Under the pieces are notes generated by a model. It saw only the letters and a program-made list of their open reading frames with translations, was not told the DNA's origin and searched no databases. Made by a program: the position numbers and the translations under genes. From Haplomitrium mnioides (lineage: Eukaryota > Marchantiophyta > Haplomitriopsida > Calobryales), in assembly GCA_049999725.1 (NCBI GenBank), contig JBNGIS010035790.1, forward strand, positions 1 to 64,000: a stretch of DNA of 64,000 nucleotides. Direction: 5' to 3'. Of the stretch, positions 46,003 through 56,387 are shown piece after piece; the stretch's first letter is position 1; each line of letters starts with the position of its first letter.

Positions 46003-46187
46003 TGTTGAAAATAGCGCATTAGCTCAAAAACTCATTCACTCTCTACGAACACCAAAACTCCTTCTATCAATATCACCTTCAGCGACACATATAGTATGGA
46101 GGTTATGTAGCAACCATAGCCTCCTTAATTAGAGTTAACTATAGTAAACTAGTTTAAGTAACTAGAGTTAATTTGGAGGTTATAGCA
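46003..46187 (-). repeat. C1 5' LTR
   Basis: 185 bp, same ends as the 3' LTR (TGTTGAAAAT and GGTTATAGCA on the plus strand), flanked on the right by CAAAA. Confidence 0.95.
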
Positions 46188-46192
46188 CAAAA

Positions 46193-46991
46193 GACATTTT
46201 TTTTCACTCTTTACTCACTATGACAATCTATTTATCTTTTTCACTTATGAAGAGTTGAATATATAAAGAGAGGTTAAAGACACTCTTTTCACCATGGAGC
46301 TACTATCTTTTTGTTGTAAATATAAAGCTAACCCTAGTTAGTTAGAAATTAATCATAGTTTGCAAGAGATATAGAGGTGGTTATAACCACTCACCTCTAA
46401 CATATATCTATTTATAAGTTGTAACAAATAAAGAGATTGATATAAAGAAGGTCATAAAAGTTGAACATTTATGTAAGTGAAGCATTTTTCACTTTTATGT
46501 TACTGTAGCACTCGATCAAAGTAGGAAGTAGCGGTTATACATTTGTTGATGATGGAGAAATCACTAAAGTTACCGCAGAAACACAAAAGAAAGCTAAGCT
46601 CCTTATATCATAAATAAAAATCTAACTGATTACAATTAGTTCTTAATACATCTACACACAATTTTAATAATAACCGATTTGTAGCAAGCATTTACAATGT
46701 TATAATAATATGTTGGAATGATGGACTCACACTTAAGTGCATAGAGAATAAGTTGACCACTGCCAAGAATTGTCTTTGAAATAAATTCAACTTCAACTTT
46801 GAACAATCACAACACAAGGGAGATGACTTTTAGATCTATCAAGAATACTAGATTTTTCATTCTTGATAGCTTTTCAAATCAGCCATAGCAAATCCATCAA
46901 GAGCTACTAGACTTTCTAGTTCTGATAATTTTCAGATGAGCAACAACAGATCCACCAAGAACCTTGAAAAATTATTCACAAAATAAAGATG
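46193..46991. other. Right part of the older LTR-like repeat and C3 leader
   Basis: 46199-46297 matches 32850-32920 (see there), with about 25 extra bases. Further right the C3 leader includes near-repeated blocks (ATCTATCAAGAATACTAG, ATCCATCAAGAGCTACTAG, ATCCACCAAGAACCTT) with a period of about 60 bp, and a perfect 11-bp stem-loop CTATCAAGAAT (46836-46846) / ATTCTTGATAG (46859-46869). No C3 LTR or primer binding site could be placed. Confidence 0.45.
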
Positions 46992-48030
46992 ACTACAATA
47001 AAAAAACTAAATTTTTTAAATCGGTCATTGATGAGCATAACTACCTATCATCAAACCTTGACATGGAAGCCAACCTTATCACCAAATAATTATATGAAGT
47101 CATCCTCACAAATGATAGCCCCACTCTCCAAGAAAAAGCCAAGACATTAGTTCTGATAAGACATCATCTAGCAGCATATTTAAGGATTGAGTACTTGAAT
47201 GAATTTAACGCAAGAATACTATGGGATGAACTAAAATTAAGATTTGACCATCTGAGACTAATCTCCTTACCAACTGCAAGACATGACTAGATCAACTTGA
47301 GAGTTCAATACTTTAAAAAGTTGTAGATTAAGTGAATTATTTTGAATTGCGTCCCAGCATGTTGTATGCGGACATCAAATAGATGATATTGAACATATAG
47401 AAAAGACCTTGTCAATAGCTTATGCAACCAATTGAGTATTATTTGCACAATATAAAAATATGAAATTTATACAATATTTCCATCTAATAGCACATATGTT
47501 GATAGCTAAGAAGCACCAGATATTGCTTCTTGAGAATTCTAAATTAAGACCACATTGAACCCTCCCACCCTTAACAAAATCAGAAACACCAATGTTATAT
47601 AATACCATCACTTGCTAGAGAAGTGCAAGGAATAGAGGTACCTTCGTGGGGAGGAGTGAACAATTCATAAGCAAAGAGAAGAAATTCATCCTTCAAAAGA
47701 AGAGCTGCATGAAGAATGAACAATAAGCCAAGATGGCAAAATGAAACTAATTTTCATGCAAAACAATGAGGAAGAGGAATATTGAGAGCCTCAATAGATA
47801 GGAATACTAACTTCTTGAAATGCTATAGTTTTGGAACTCTGTGACACATAAGAATAGAATGCAAAGCATCCTCACATCTAGCTAAACTATATAAAGATAA
47901 TCATATAACATCTATCCCTTCAACATCAAAAGGGATATACATAGGCTTTGACAACCCATATATAGTAAGATTCTTGGAGCTTTCAACAAGGGATGTATAT
48001 AAAGCTAGATTCTAATAGCGTCATTTCTAT
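46992..48030 (+). pseudogene. C3 gag joined to integrase C-terminus (internal deletion)
   Basis: Gag homology begins near 47020 (FKSVIDEHNYLSSNLDMEAN) and continues SPTLQEKAKTLVLIRHHLAA and LWDELKLRFDHLRLISLPTA, closely parallel to C1 and C2 gag. A knuckle remnant sits near 47820-47865 (CYSFGTL, HIRIECKASSHLAKLYKD), with one Cys replaced by Phe and a stop. Right after it, near 47935, the text KGIYIGFDNPYIVRFLELST and DVYKARF matches the region after the integrase core of C2. Protease and integrase core are therefore missing: a deletion of about 2 kb. The segment ends in RHFY, where G2 inserted. Confidence 0.8.
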
Positions 48031-48529
48031 TGTAAGAAAACTCAAAGACCAAATCCAAATAAGTAAGAACTCATAGTGAACTCTAATAGAGTTCTTCAAC
48101 CAAATGCTAATAAAGCAAGCAAATGCAACTCAAGGCCCAAGCTAAGACCAATAGTGCTAGCAAAAGCCAAGCAACCAAAGAACCCAAGTGATTTGAGAGG
48201 AACTCCAAAATAAGGAGTAGGGCTATGAAGCCCTTCTATTAATACAAGAAAAGAAGGTGTCATCCCCCTTCCTTCACTTACAAGTCACTTCTAATTTCAA
48301 CCCTAAAAATGATCACTTACAAGTTACTTCTAATTTCAACCTTAAAAGTGATCACTTACAAGTCACTTCTAATTTCAACCCTGAAAGTGATCATATACCA
48401 CTTCATTTAAAGTAACTTCAAAGGCAAGTAACCTTAAAATGATTTTAACCCTAAAAGTGACCTCTAGCACTTCCTTCACTCCTCTCTATTTTCTTATAAA
48501 TAACACAACATCATGCTTGCATTATTACA
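48031..48529 (-). repeat. G2 3' LTR
   Basis: Contains three copies of a ~46-bp block (GATCACTTACAAGT...ACTTCTAATTTCAACC) at about 48285-48400, expanded relative to the other LTR. TATA-like CTTATAAATAA near the right end in plus orientation. Confidence 0.9.
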
Positions 48530-48544
48530 TAATCTCCGCCTTCT

Positions 48545-49735
48545 AATTGATGACATCCTTCTCATGACCAACAGTTTCAAATAGTTGAATAGACTTTTGA
48601 GCATTCTCAAAGTTTGAACATGGCTCTGAAGTAGCATCATGAAACAGATATCTCTTCCACAAAACTTCTATTGTACTTGAAGATGTCGCCTATGCTTAAA
48701 GACTCGTTTAACCAAACTACAATTCACCTTATATTCTCCATGATCATCAAGAACTATAGGTCGAGGAGGAATTTGAACATGGTTTGAAAAAGAAGAAGGA
48801 CTAGAAAAAAAGTTCAAGTTTAAATACATGGAATACATGATGAATCTTCATATGGAGAGGAAGAGCAAGTTTGTACGCAACAGACAAAATAACTTGAGAA
48901 AATGAGAAAGGACAAATCCAAGCTAGAAATAGCTTACAAACTTGAGTATCTAAAAACAAAGGAAGATAATGAGTAGAAAGCATAACCAGGTCACCTAAAG
49001 CAGAAGAGATATCACAACAATCTTTATCGACATATTGTTTCTACTGATTTTGAGCAATAACACGATGGTTTTGAGCATCTTGCAAAGAGGAAGATAAATG
49101 AGACAAAAACATAGAAGGATTTGGAACATTGGAAGTGGAAGAAGAAAGAAAACCATCGGGAACAAGAGGATATTGACCAGAATTAAGAAAAAAAAGGAGA
49201 AAATCCAATACTTGCTTGTTTGGAGTTTTTGTATGCAAACTCCACAGCCTGTAAGAAACTATCCCAATTTGTGTGATAAATGTTGATAAATGCTTGAAGC
49301 ATATCCTTCACAATGCAATTTGTGCATTTAGTTTGACCATCGGTTTGAGGATGATAAGTTGTAGACATAGATAGTTTGGTACCTAAAAGTGTAAACATCT
49401 CTTGCCCAAACTTCCAAGTGAATCATGGATTTCTATCAGATGTCAACACTTTTGGGATTTCATGATAACGAAAGATTGTATCAAAATCAATTTTCACCAA
49501 TTATGGAGCATTCACCGTATCTATCATCGATGCTAGATGAATTTTTTTGCTTAGCTTGTCCACAAACACAATAGTGACAGTAAACCCACGAGGTATGGTT
49601 GAAAGTGAAGTGATAAGATCCAAACTTACATGTTCCCAACAAGTAGTAGGAATCAACAGTGGTTGAAGAAGGCCAGTTCATTTTTTATTTGAAGCCTTGT
49701 TCTGTTGACAACTTTCATAAGAATAAACAAAGCCA
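48545..49735 (-). pseudogene. G2 integrase and chromodomain remnant
   Basis: Minus strand: zinc region CQQNKASNKK near 49700, core with WEHVSLDLI (first Asp), SDRNP (second Asp, followed by a stop), YHPQTDGQTKCTNCIVKDML, where Lys stands at the catalytic Glu position, and FAYKNSKQASIGFSPFF. Then ILSVAYKLALPLHMKIHHVF and a chromodomain-like end near 48740-48590 (DDHGEYKVNCSLVKRVFKHR; DATSEPCSNFENAQKSIQLF). Ends by the 3' LTR. Many stops and shifts. Confidence 0.85.
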
Positions 49736-51060
49736 CAAACATTTCAAGCTAGGTTTGGCCACCACCAAGTGCATTGAAGCAACTCTATAGTCTTGTCGAC
49801 TCCAAGATGCTCAGAAATTCGAATGTCATATGCTTCTTGTAAACAGGTCATTCAAAGTGCTTCATCTTGTGGAATATGTATTTGATGGCTTTGACAAAGA
49901 TCATCATCCCATTGCAAATAGAAAGGTACAATACTAACTATCTTTGACCGCCAATGGTGCTCTAACAAGATTAAAGAAGGCATCTTCATGTAACTTTTGT
50001 CAAAAGTTGTCACTGGTTGCTTCATCAAGATGTAATATATTAGCATTTGCTACCTCTAGTATATTTATTCGATAATCTAGTCTTTGAAACAATGCATGAG
50101 GAAGGGCGTGGAACCTTTCTAGCTTGTACTCCAACCTGATATCAAAGAGCTATAGTTGATCTTCCCATCAATGATGACGACTTCATATTTTCTAAGTGGA
50201 TCATTTGTAGCAATGGCTTGTGGTCTATGTGCAGAAGTAGAGGTATACCCAAAAGATAGTATCTCTACACCTTAGTAGCATAAACTATTGTCTATTGCTC
50301 TCGATCTCTTACAGAACAGTTTCTCTCCAAAAATTTGATCAGCGTGACATGAAGGCAATTGGATGAAGTCCATCTTCAAACTCTTGCTGCAAAACTGCTC
50401 CAATAAGAAAATTAAAAGCATCAAAACCAACTATACAATGTGCCTTTGGATCATATAGGTGTAGAGTTGGACGAAAAGATATAATATCATTGAGTTGTTG
50501 AAATGCCTCTTACTAATTGGTCGTCTATTGAAACTTTGCATCCTTGCCTAGTAAATCTGTAAGCGATGCAGCAATATGAACATATTAATGGATGAATCTT
50601 TGATAAAAACTTGCTAATCCATTAAAAGCTTGAACATCCTTTGCATAATTTGGTGTTGGCCACTCTATAATAGCCTTAATTTTCTCTTCCTCCATCTTGA
50701 TGCCACCCGTAAACACTTTATGTCCTAAGTAAGTCACCTCATGCTTCCAAAACTCACACTTAGACTTCTTGCAATAAAACTTCCAAATGCATAGTCTTTG
50801 CAGTACTTCTTTGAGATACTCACGATGTTCAACTTCATTCTTACTAAAGATAAGGATATCATCCGAAAACACCAAGTTGAACACTGATTTATCTATAAAC
50901 CATCAAAAATTTGATGCATTTGATCCATGATCACCAATGGGGTTGAACACCCAGAATAAATTTCTTACCTTGTAAGGAAACTTGAATTTGGTGTTTTGCC
51001 TAATCAAATTGAACGGATCATCCTTTAAGCCAAGGCAATGCTAAAATAATATCATATTAT
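49736..51060 (-). pseudogene. G2 reverse transcriptase and RNase H remnant
   Basis: The best segment, 50884-50585, has FSDDILIFSKNEVEHREYLK with the RT DD pair retained and the residue before it changed, then KSKCEFWKHEVTYLGHKV, IIEWPTPNYAKDVQAFNGLA and SFYQRFIH. RNase H follows in damaged form (about 50500-50150). Upstream RT sequence near 50880-51000 is truncated, so much of the RT N-terminal part is missing, which explains the short element length. Confidence 0.8.
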
Positions 51061-52053
51061 ATAAGTACAATAACAAACTACATAGAATTTGTGTCCTTTT
51101 TTCCAATCCTTAAAATAAATGGCTTGTGAGAGCAAAACACATCATGCTTTTGGCCATTGAACATAGTCACAATACTCTCCTTGATAGGCATAAACTTTGC
51201 TTTGATTATCTTAGCAAAACGTAGCGACATAAAATTTTCAAAGCTCTTATTATCCACCAACATTCTACAAGAGTTCTCTTCAATCATATCATCAAGATGG
51301 AACAAAATATTTTGAATTCTTGTCAAGATTTCTATTCCATTAGAGCTTGTGAAGTTTTGAGTATGTCGTTTGAATGGTTGAGGACGTGATCTTGCCTCTA
51401 TAGCTGTAAGTAATGAGTCATGTTGTTTTGTCATGCGCATTCCTTCTTCTAATCGAGTAGGCTCTTGCATTGTCACTTAGATTCTTATGCGAGGCTTCAA
51501 TCCCCTAACAAAGTGGTCTGGTGCTCTTATATCAAGAATTTGCATAATTGTATCCTGAAAATGTGTAACATAGCTTCTCATTCTACCAAGTTGTTTTAAT
51601 TTGGCCATTCGATCTCTTGCTAACTTTGAAGTATTTATGATTCTAAATCTTGAAATCACCACTTCTTTGAATTCACACCAAGAAAAAATAGGAGCAACAA
51701 ATCCAGGTTGTGCTTGTTCTATTTGATATCTCCACGAATTCTTTGCAATTCTTTCTAGTTAACTTGCCACAAATAGAACTTGTCGACCACCATCTCCAAT
51801 GCTTGTAGCTTCAAAATATTGGTCACAATCAAATATAAAGTGCTTAAATGCACCAAAAACCATGTTCCTATCATTATGCTTTTGGCGTTGGAAATCATCC
51901 ATAACTCTCTTCTTCTTGAAAAGTTGCTCTTTCTTTCATTCTCACTTCCAAAAGGCATGAAAGATGTTCAAGCCATTGTTGTATTGCTTGAACCACCACT
52001 CCTTGATTCTCTATGTAACTCACCACCAAAAAGAATCGTATCTCTAATACCAA
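51061..52053 (-). pseudogene. G2 gag and protease remnant
   Basis: Gag text includes RFRIINTSKLARDRMAKLKQ and LGRMRSYVTHFQDTIMQILD, then after a stop MTMQEPTRLEEGMRMTKQHD. The protease region SCRMLVDNKSFENFMSLRFA has NK in place of the SG of the DSG active site. No zinc knuckle is visible between gag and protease, unlike G3, so it may have been deleted. Confidence 0.75.
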
Positions 52054-52513
52054 TGTAAGAAAACTCAAGGACCAAATCCAAATAAGTAAGAACTCATAAT
52101 GAACTCTAATAGAGTTCTTCAACCAAATGCCAATAAGGCAAGAAAATGCAACTCAAAGACCAAGCTACGACCAAGAGTGCTAGCAAAAGCCAAGCAACCC
52201 AAAAGCCCAAGTGATTCAAGAGGAACTCAACAATAAGGAGTGGGGCTATGAAGCCCTTCTATTTATACAAGAGAAGCAAGTGTCATCTCCCTTCTTTCAC
52301 TTATAAGTCACTTCTAATGTCAACTTTAAAAGTCATTACTTACAAGTCACTTCTAATTTCAACCCTAAAAGTGACCATATACCACTTCACTTAAAGTAAC
52401 TTCAAAAGAAAGTAACCTTAAAATGATTTCAACCCTAAAAGTGACCTCTACCACTTCTTTCACACCTCTCTATTTTCCTATAAATAGCACAACATCATGC
52501 TTGTACTATTACA
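52054..52513 (-). repeat. G2 5' LTR
   Basis: Shares start TGTAAGAAAACTCAAG and end CTATTACA with the 3' LTR, with one fewer internal ~46-bp block. Confidence 0.9.
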
Positions 52514-52596
52514 TGTATGAAGACATACATGAACTTGGCATCTCAGAGAAATGAGGATACAATAAGTGTATCCAAGCTACAGTAGAAGACAAAGAC
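52514..52596 (+). pseudogene. C3 fragment between G2 and C2
   Basis: 83 bp. Reads EDIHELG in continuation of HFY on the far side of G2 and ends with AAGAC, the C2 target site. It shows that G2 and C2 hit the same older element. Confidence 0.75.
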
Positions 52597-52885
52597 TGTT
52601 GGGTGTTAGGCCTATTAGCACATGCAAACCAAATAGAAAATGTGGAAATATATGAAGTACAAGCATGTGTGATCAAGCATCAACTCTTCTTCTCCTTCTC
52701 TTCTCTCTCCTCAATATCTCAATCTTATATCTCATAATCATGTGTATACAAAGGTAATAAGATTATAAGGTGATATGCTAATCATATAGGATTAGCACTA
52801 ACCTTAATCCTAATCATAGAATCTAATCATAGGTTAAGGACTAATGCTATATTAGCCTAATCACCTTACTTCATGTATTATAATA
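52597..52885 (-). repeat. C2 3' LTR
   Basis: On the plus strand begins TGTTGGGTGTTAGGCC and ends CATGTATTATAATA. In element orientation the LTR runs TA...CA, not the usual TG...CA. The end is fixed by both the polypurine tract and the target duplication. Confidence 0.95.
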
Positions 52886-53269
52886 CTCCCCCTTGGTTAT
52901 AACAAGGTGAATTTTGTAATCACACATAAGATAGATATGAAACCTATGATAGAATACCACCAACACTCCAAAAGAAATCCATATGAAATATAAAGGTGTT
53001 GCTTCATTAAAACCCTCTCATACTCCAACAAGGAAAAGAGTACAACCACCATTTATAAATGGATATAGAAGTCATATAGTGACCAAAAGAGAAGTAATAA
53101 TAAGAAAATCGGCTATAGGCCAAATAGATAATCTGAAAATGATGATCATATGAAACTTGAAAAAGATAACATGAGTAGAAAATAAAATATAAAGATATAT
53201 CAGAGATAAAAGTAATGATGTCGACAAGATAATAAAAGAATAGTCGATGAAGTCATGACAATAAAGTCG

Positions 53270-54340
53270 ATAATCTCCGTAAACCAAGTAGATGACAAAA
53301 ATGTTGATGCAGTGCCGGAGGTAAAGCTTTAGTAAATATATCGGCAATATTCCCCTTACTGGAGATAACTTGCACAGAAACAGTGTCATCAAGTTGCTCA
53401 TGAGTGAAGAAAAACTTTGGAGCGATGTGTTTTATATGATCTCCTTTAATAAATCCCTATGAAACCTACTGTACATATGCCAAGTTATCTTCAAAAATAA
53501 CAGTAGGGTCAGATATGCAAGGCGAACCACAATGTAAATAAACATGATCAAGCATTCTTTGTAGGTGTATGCACTCCCTACTAGCTTCATACAGAGCAAT
53601 GATCTCTACATGGTATAGCTATAGAGCCATACAGGAATACATAGCCGGTTTGGGATTTAGCGCCATCAAGATCTGATAGGTATCCCGCATTTGCATAACC
53701 AGTAAGGATTTGATCAGTATTGTTTGGGAAAAGTAGTCCCATGTCAATTGTGCCTTGTAAGTATCTGAAAATACGCTTGATATCATTCCAATGCTTTATA
53801 GTAGGTTATGAACTATGTCTTGCAAGCAAGTTCACAGCAAAAGAAGTATCAAGGCGTGTTTGATTAGTAAGATACATAAGAGCTCCTATAGCTGAGAGAT
53901 ATGGTATCTCACATCCAAGGATTGGCTCTATGTCTTTCCATTTTCGGAAAATATCTTTGTCTCTATCCAATGATCTTATCTCCATAGGGGATGTGACTGG
54001 ATGAGATTTATCCATATTGAATTGCTTACGAATTTTCTTAGTATAAGTACTCTAATGCATCAATATGCCATCATCAAGATACTCAAATTATAATCCTAAA
54101 TAATACTTGGTCTTACCAATATCCTTCATATCAAAAGTCTTCTTAAGTATAGAAATAATTTTCTCAAGTAAGAATTGGTGACCAAAAAGGTTTATATCAT
54201 CAATATATAATGCAGCAATTAAAAATTATTTGTCAACATTCTTGATGAATAAACTTGGTGCAATATCATCAAAGTGAAAACCCATAGCTATCATCTCCTC
54301 ATGAACTCTTTGATACCATATTCGACCACTCTATTTTAGT
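53270..54340 (-). pseudogene. C2 RT C-terminal half and RNase H
   Basis: Minus strand: WYQRVHEEMIAMGFHFDD then FLLAALYIDDINLFGHQF-type text near 54200 (YxDD box region), HPVTSPMEIRSLDRDKDIFR and SAIGALMYLTNQTRLDTSFA (54015-53806), then RNase H text with MGLLFPNNTDQILTGYANAG near 53740 and SSKGNIADIFTKALPPALHQ near 53330. As in C1, Asn occurs in the GYANAG position where Asp is expected. Stops and shifts throughout. Confidence 0.85.
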
Positions 54341-55397
54341 TCATAAATAGATCAAATGATCTGGATTGCATATCCACCCTTGGCCAAAGCATGGATTGAT
54401 GCATATGGAAGACAATAGGTCTTTTCTCCCTAGAGTGCATCTCATGGACTATAGGTCCTAACCCAGTACTACCACCACTGGGTGTAATGATGGTCGATTG
54501 TAAAGAGGTAGATGGGTCGCTAAATGGTTTACGTTTAGTGACATTCTCCATTCTCCCCCTGAATATGATAGATATTCCTTGCAATAAGCTCTACGGAAGC
54601 TTCCATATAGATCTAGGTATCAAGAAGCCCATATAGGTATGATGTCACAACATCTATCTGATGTGTAATGAGCTTATGTCCTAATGGAAAGCCTACTAGA
54701 AACCGGTATGTGATAGCATCCATAACTGGGGTGTATGTGAGATTGTAGTCTCTCCCATGTACTTGTGTATAGCTTTTGGCCACAAGGCGTGCCTCTATCT
54801 GACAATTTTTCCTTTTTCATTTCGCTTTTTCACAAAGATCCACCTATATCCAATTAAATTAGCATCAGAGGGAACAAGAATTAAAGGTCCAAATACCTTC
54901 CTCTGAATCATGGAATCAAGTTCTGAATCCATTTCTTTTTTCCACTCTATCCGCTCAGAACTATCCATAGCTTCTTTGACAGATCTAAGATCAGGTGGTG
55001 TGTCGGATATAGTTTGTGAAACAAGGAATGCGAAATGGTCATCGACATCTACACTCTCTCTTTTCCATAAAACCCCTATATCCATATAGTGGATCAAGAT
55101 CTCTTGATTATCAGGGTATTCTAATAAGGAAATAGTCGGTTGAGATAGTAAAGGTGTAGACGAAGATGCTTTCATGACATCAGCTAAGAATGTAGTTCTC
55201 TTAGTCAAAAATTTTTGCCTACATTGAGAGTCTTTTGAGCCAAGAGAGCGTCCTCTCTTTTGCCTTGGTACTTGGTCAACTGCTGGTTTTGTAATATCTT
55301 GAATTCTTGCAAGAATATTCACCGTAGAAATATGTGACCTAATTACCTTTGCAATTTCATTAAAACAATCTGGCAATTGTTCGATTGTTTTAGCCAA
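54341..55397 (-). pseudogene. C2 linker, RT N-terminal half and variable insertion
   Basis: Frame 55397-54795: conserved linker AKTIEQLPDCFNEIAKVIRS, then SVKEAMDSSERIEWKKEMDS, SMIQRKVFGPLILVPSDANL and IGYRWIFVKKRNEKGKIVR. After breaks the text reaches ASVELIARNIYHIQGENGE near 54600-54550, parallel to C1 and C3, then about 70-90 residues with no RT similarity (TIITPSGGSTGLGPIVHEMH), then YAIQII and SIYELK-SGRIWYQRV near 54340. The HIQGE codons contain AGGGGGAG (plus-strand CTCCCCCT at 54553-54560), identical to the C2 polypurine tract. Confidence 0.85.
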
Positions 55398-55469
55398 GTG
55401 AAGAAGTATCTTGACTTCATCCTCACCTTTCCTTGTTCTTTGATCTATCCATATAGTGGATATATTCTC

Positions 55470-56354
55470 CTATTGGAGTTTTTTCAGTAATGAAGAATTT
55501 TTATCTTCAAAAAGAGATGGAAAAATATCCTTATAGAAATGGCAATCAGCTAATTTGGCTTGAAACACATCAGGTGTGGATGGTTCCAGATAGCGTATAA
55601 TAGATAGTGAGTCATATCCTACATAAATGCATTTTTGCCTTTGAGGTCCCATCTTAGTCCTTTTCAGTCCTACAATTGGAACTAAGACTTGACAATCGAA
55701 AACTCGCAAATGGGATAAGTTTGGCATCTGACCATAGGCAAGTTGGTGAGGTGATAATGAATTAAAAGCTAATGGTTGATATTTTAATAATGATGCAACA
55801 TGTAGTATTGCATGGCCCCATGCAGAAACCGGTAAATTGGTTTGCATTAACATAGGCTTAGCAATCATTTGAATGTTGCGTATAACTCTTTCGGCTATTC
55901 CATTTTGAAAATAGGCATGTGCCACGGAGTATTGGGTATCAATACCCATCGTTATGCAAAAGTCATCAAAAGCTTTGGATGTGAACTCCCCCACATTGTC
56001 AACTCGTATGACTTTTATTGGACTTTTTGAAAATTAAGCTTTCAATTCCAGAATGTGTGCCAATATCCTTGGGAAGACAAGATTACGGGTAGATAATAAT
56101 GACACTTGTGACCATTTTGTGGAAGCGCAGATGATCACCAAGAAGTACCGAAAAGGTCCACTAGGTGGATCAATAGGACCACAAACATCTGCGTGTATTC
56201 TCTCAAGGAACTTTGGAATTTCTAGAATTGTCTTGGAAATCACTGGAAATAAGGCCAGTTTTTCTTGAGAAAAGTGAATACATGGTCTTTCAATCACAGA
56301 TGGCTTTATGCTTTGAGGAATGGATCGGGTCACTTTCTGAATGTTACAAGACAT
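55470..56354 (-). pseudogene. C2 integrase
   Basis: Core: RIHADVCGPIDPPSGPFRYF (first Asp in HADVCG), STRNLVFPRI, IRVDNVGEFTSKAFDDFCIT (second Asp), FQNGIAERVIRNIQMI (Glu). The C-terminal part has SAWGHAILHVASLL, SPHQLAYGQMPNLSHLRVFD and KCIYVGYDSLSIIRYLEPST, ending CHFYKDIFPSLFEDK. DDE residues look retained. A stop at about 56034 separates the two frames. Copia integrases carry out insertion with 5-bp duplications, as seen here. Confidence 0.92.
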
Positions 56355-56387
56355 TGTAGTGCTCGTATGTCCTAAGCAATTATACCA

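Larger units (their letters stand above)
33218..46187 (-). mobile_element. Copia element C1, split by chromovirus G1
   Basis: Complete Ty1/Copia retrotransposon on the minus strand, bounded by 185-bp LTRs (33218-33402 and 46003-46187) and an exact 5-bp target duplication CAAAA (33213-33217 and 46188-46192). Coding order on the minus strand is gag, protease, integrase, RT, RNase H, the Copia order. The polypurine tract lies inside the left LTR (CTCCCCCTTTTT on the plus strand, from 33403). G1 (6187 bp) sits in the integrase region. Without it C1 is about 6.8 kb. All genes carry stops or frameshifts. LTR identity by eye is about 91% (some 16 differences in 185). Confidence 0.95.
48031..52513 (-). 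mobile_element. Gypsy element G2, inserted in C3
   Basis: A Ty3/Gypsy element on the minus strand, 4483 bp. LTRs 48031-48529 (499 bp) and 52054-52513 (460 bp) begin TGTAAGAAAACTC and end TTACA on the plus strand. The flanking 5-mers TCTAT (48026-48030) and TGTAT (52514-52518) differ at one base, a decayed target duplication. The minus-strand primer binding site TTGGTATTAGAGA sits next to the right LTR and is close to the initiator tRNA-Met type. The element interrupts the C3 text at HFY, which resumes as EDIHELG at 52519. Related to G3. All genes broken. Confidence 0.9.
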
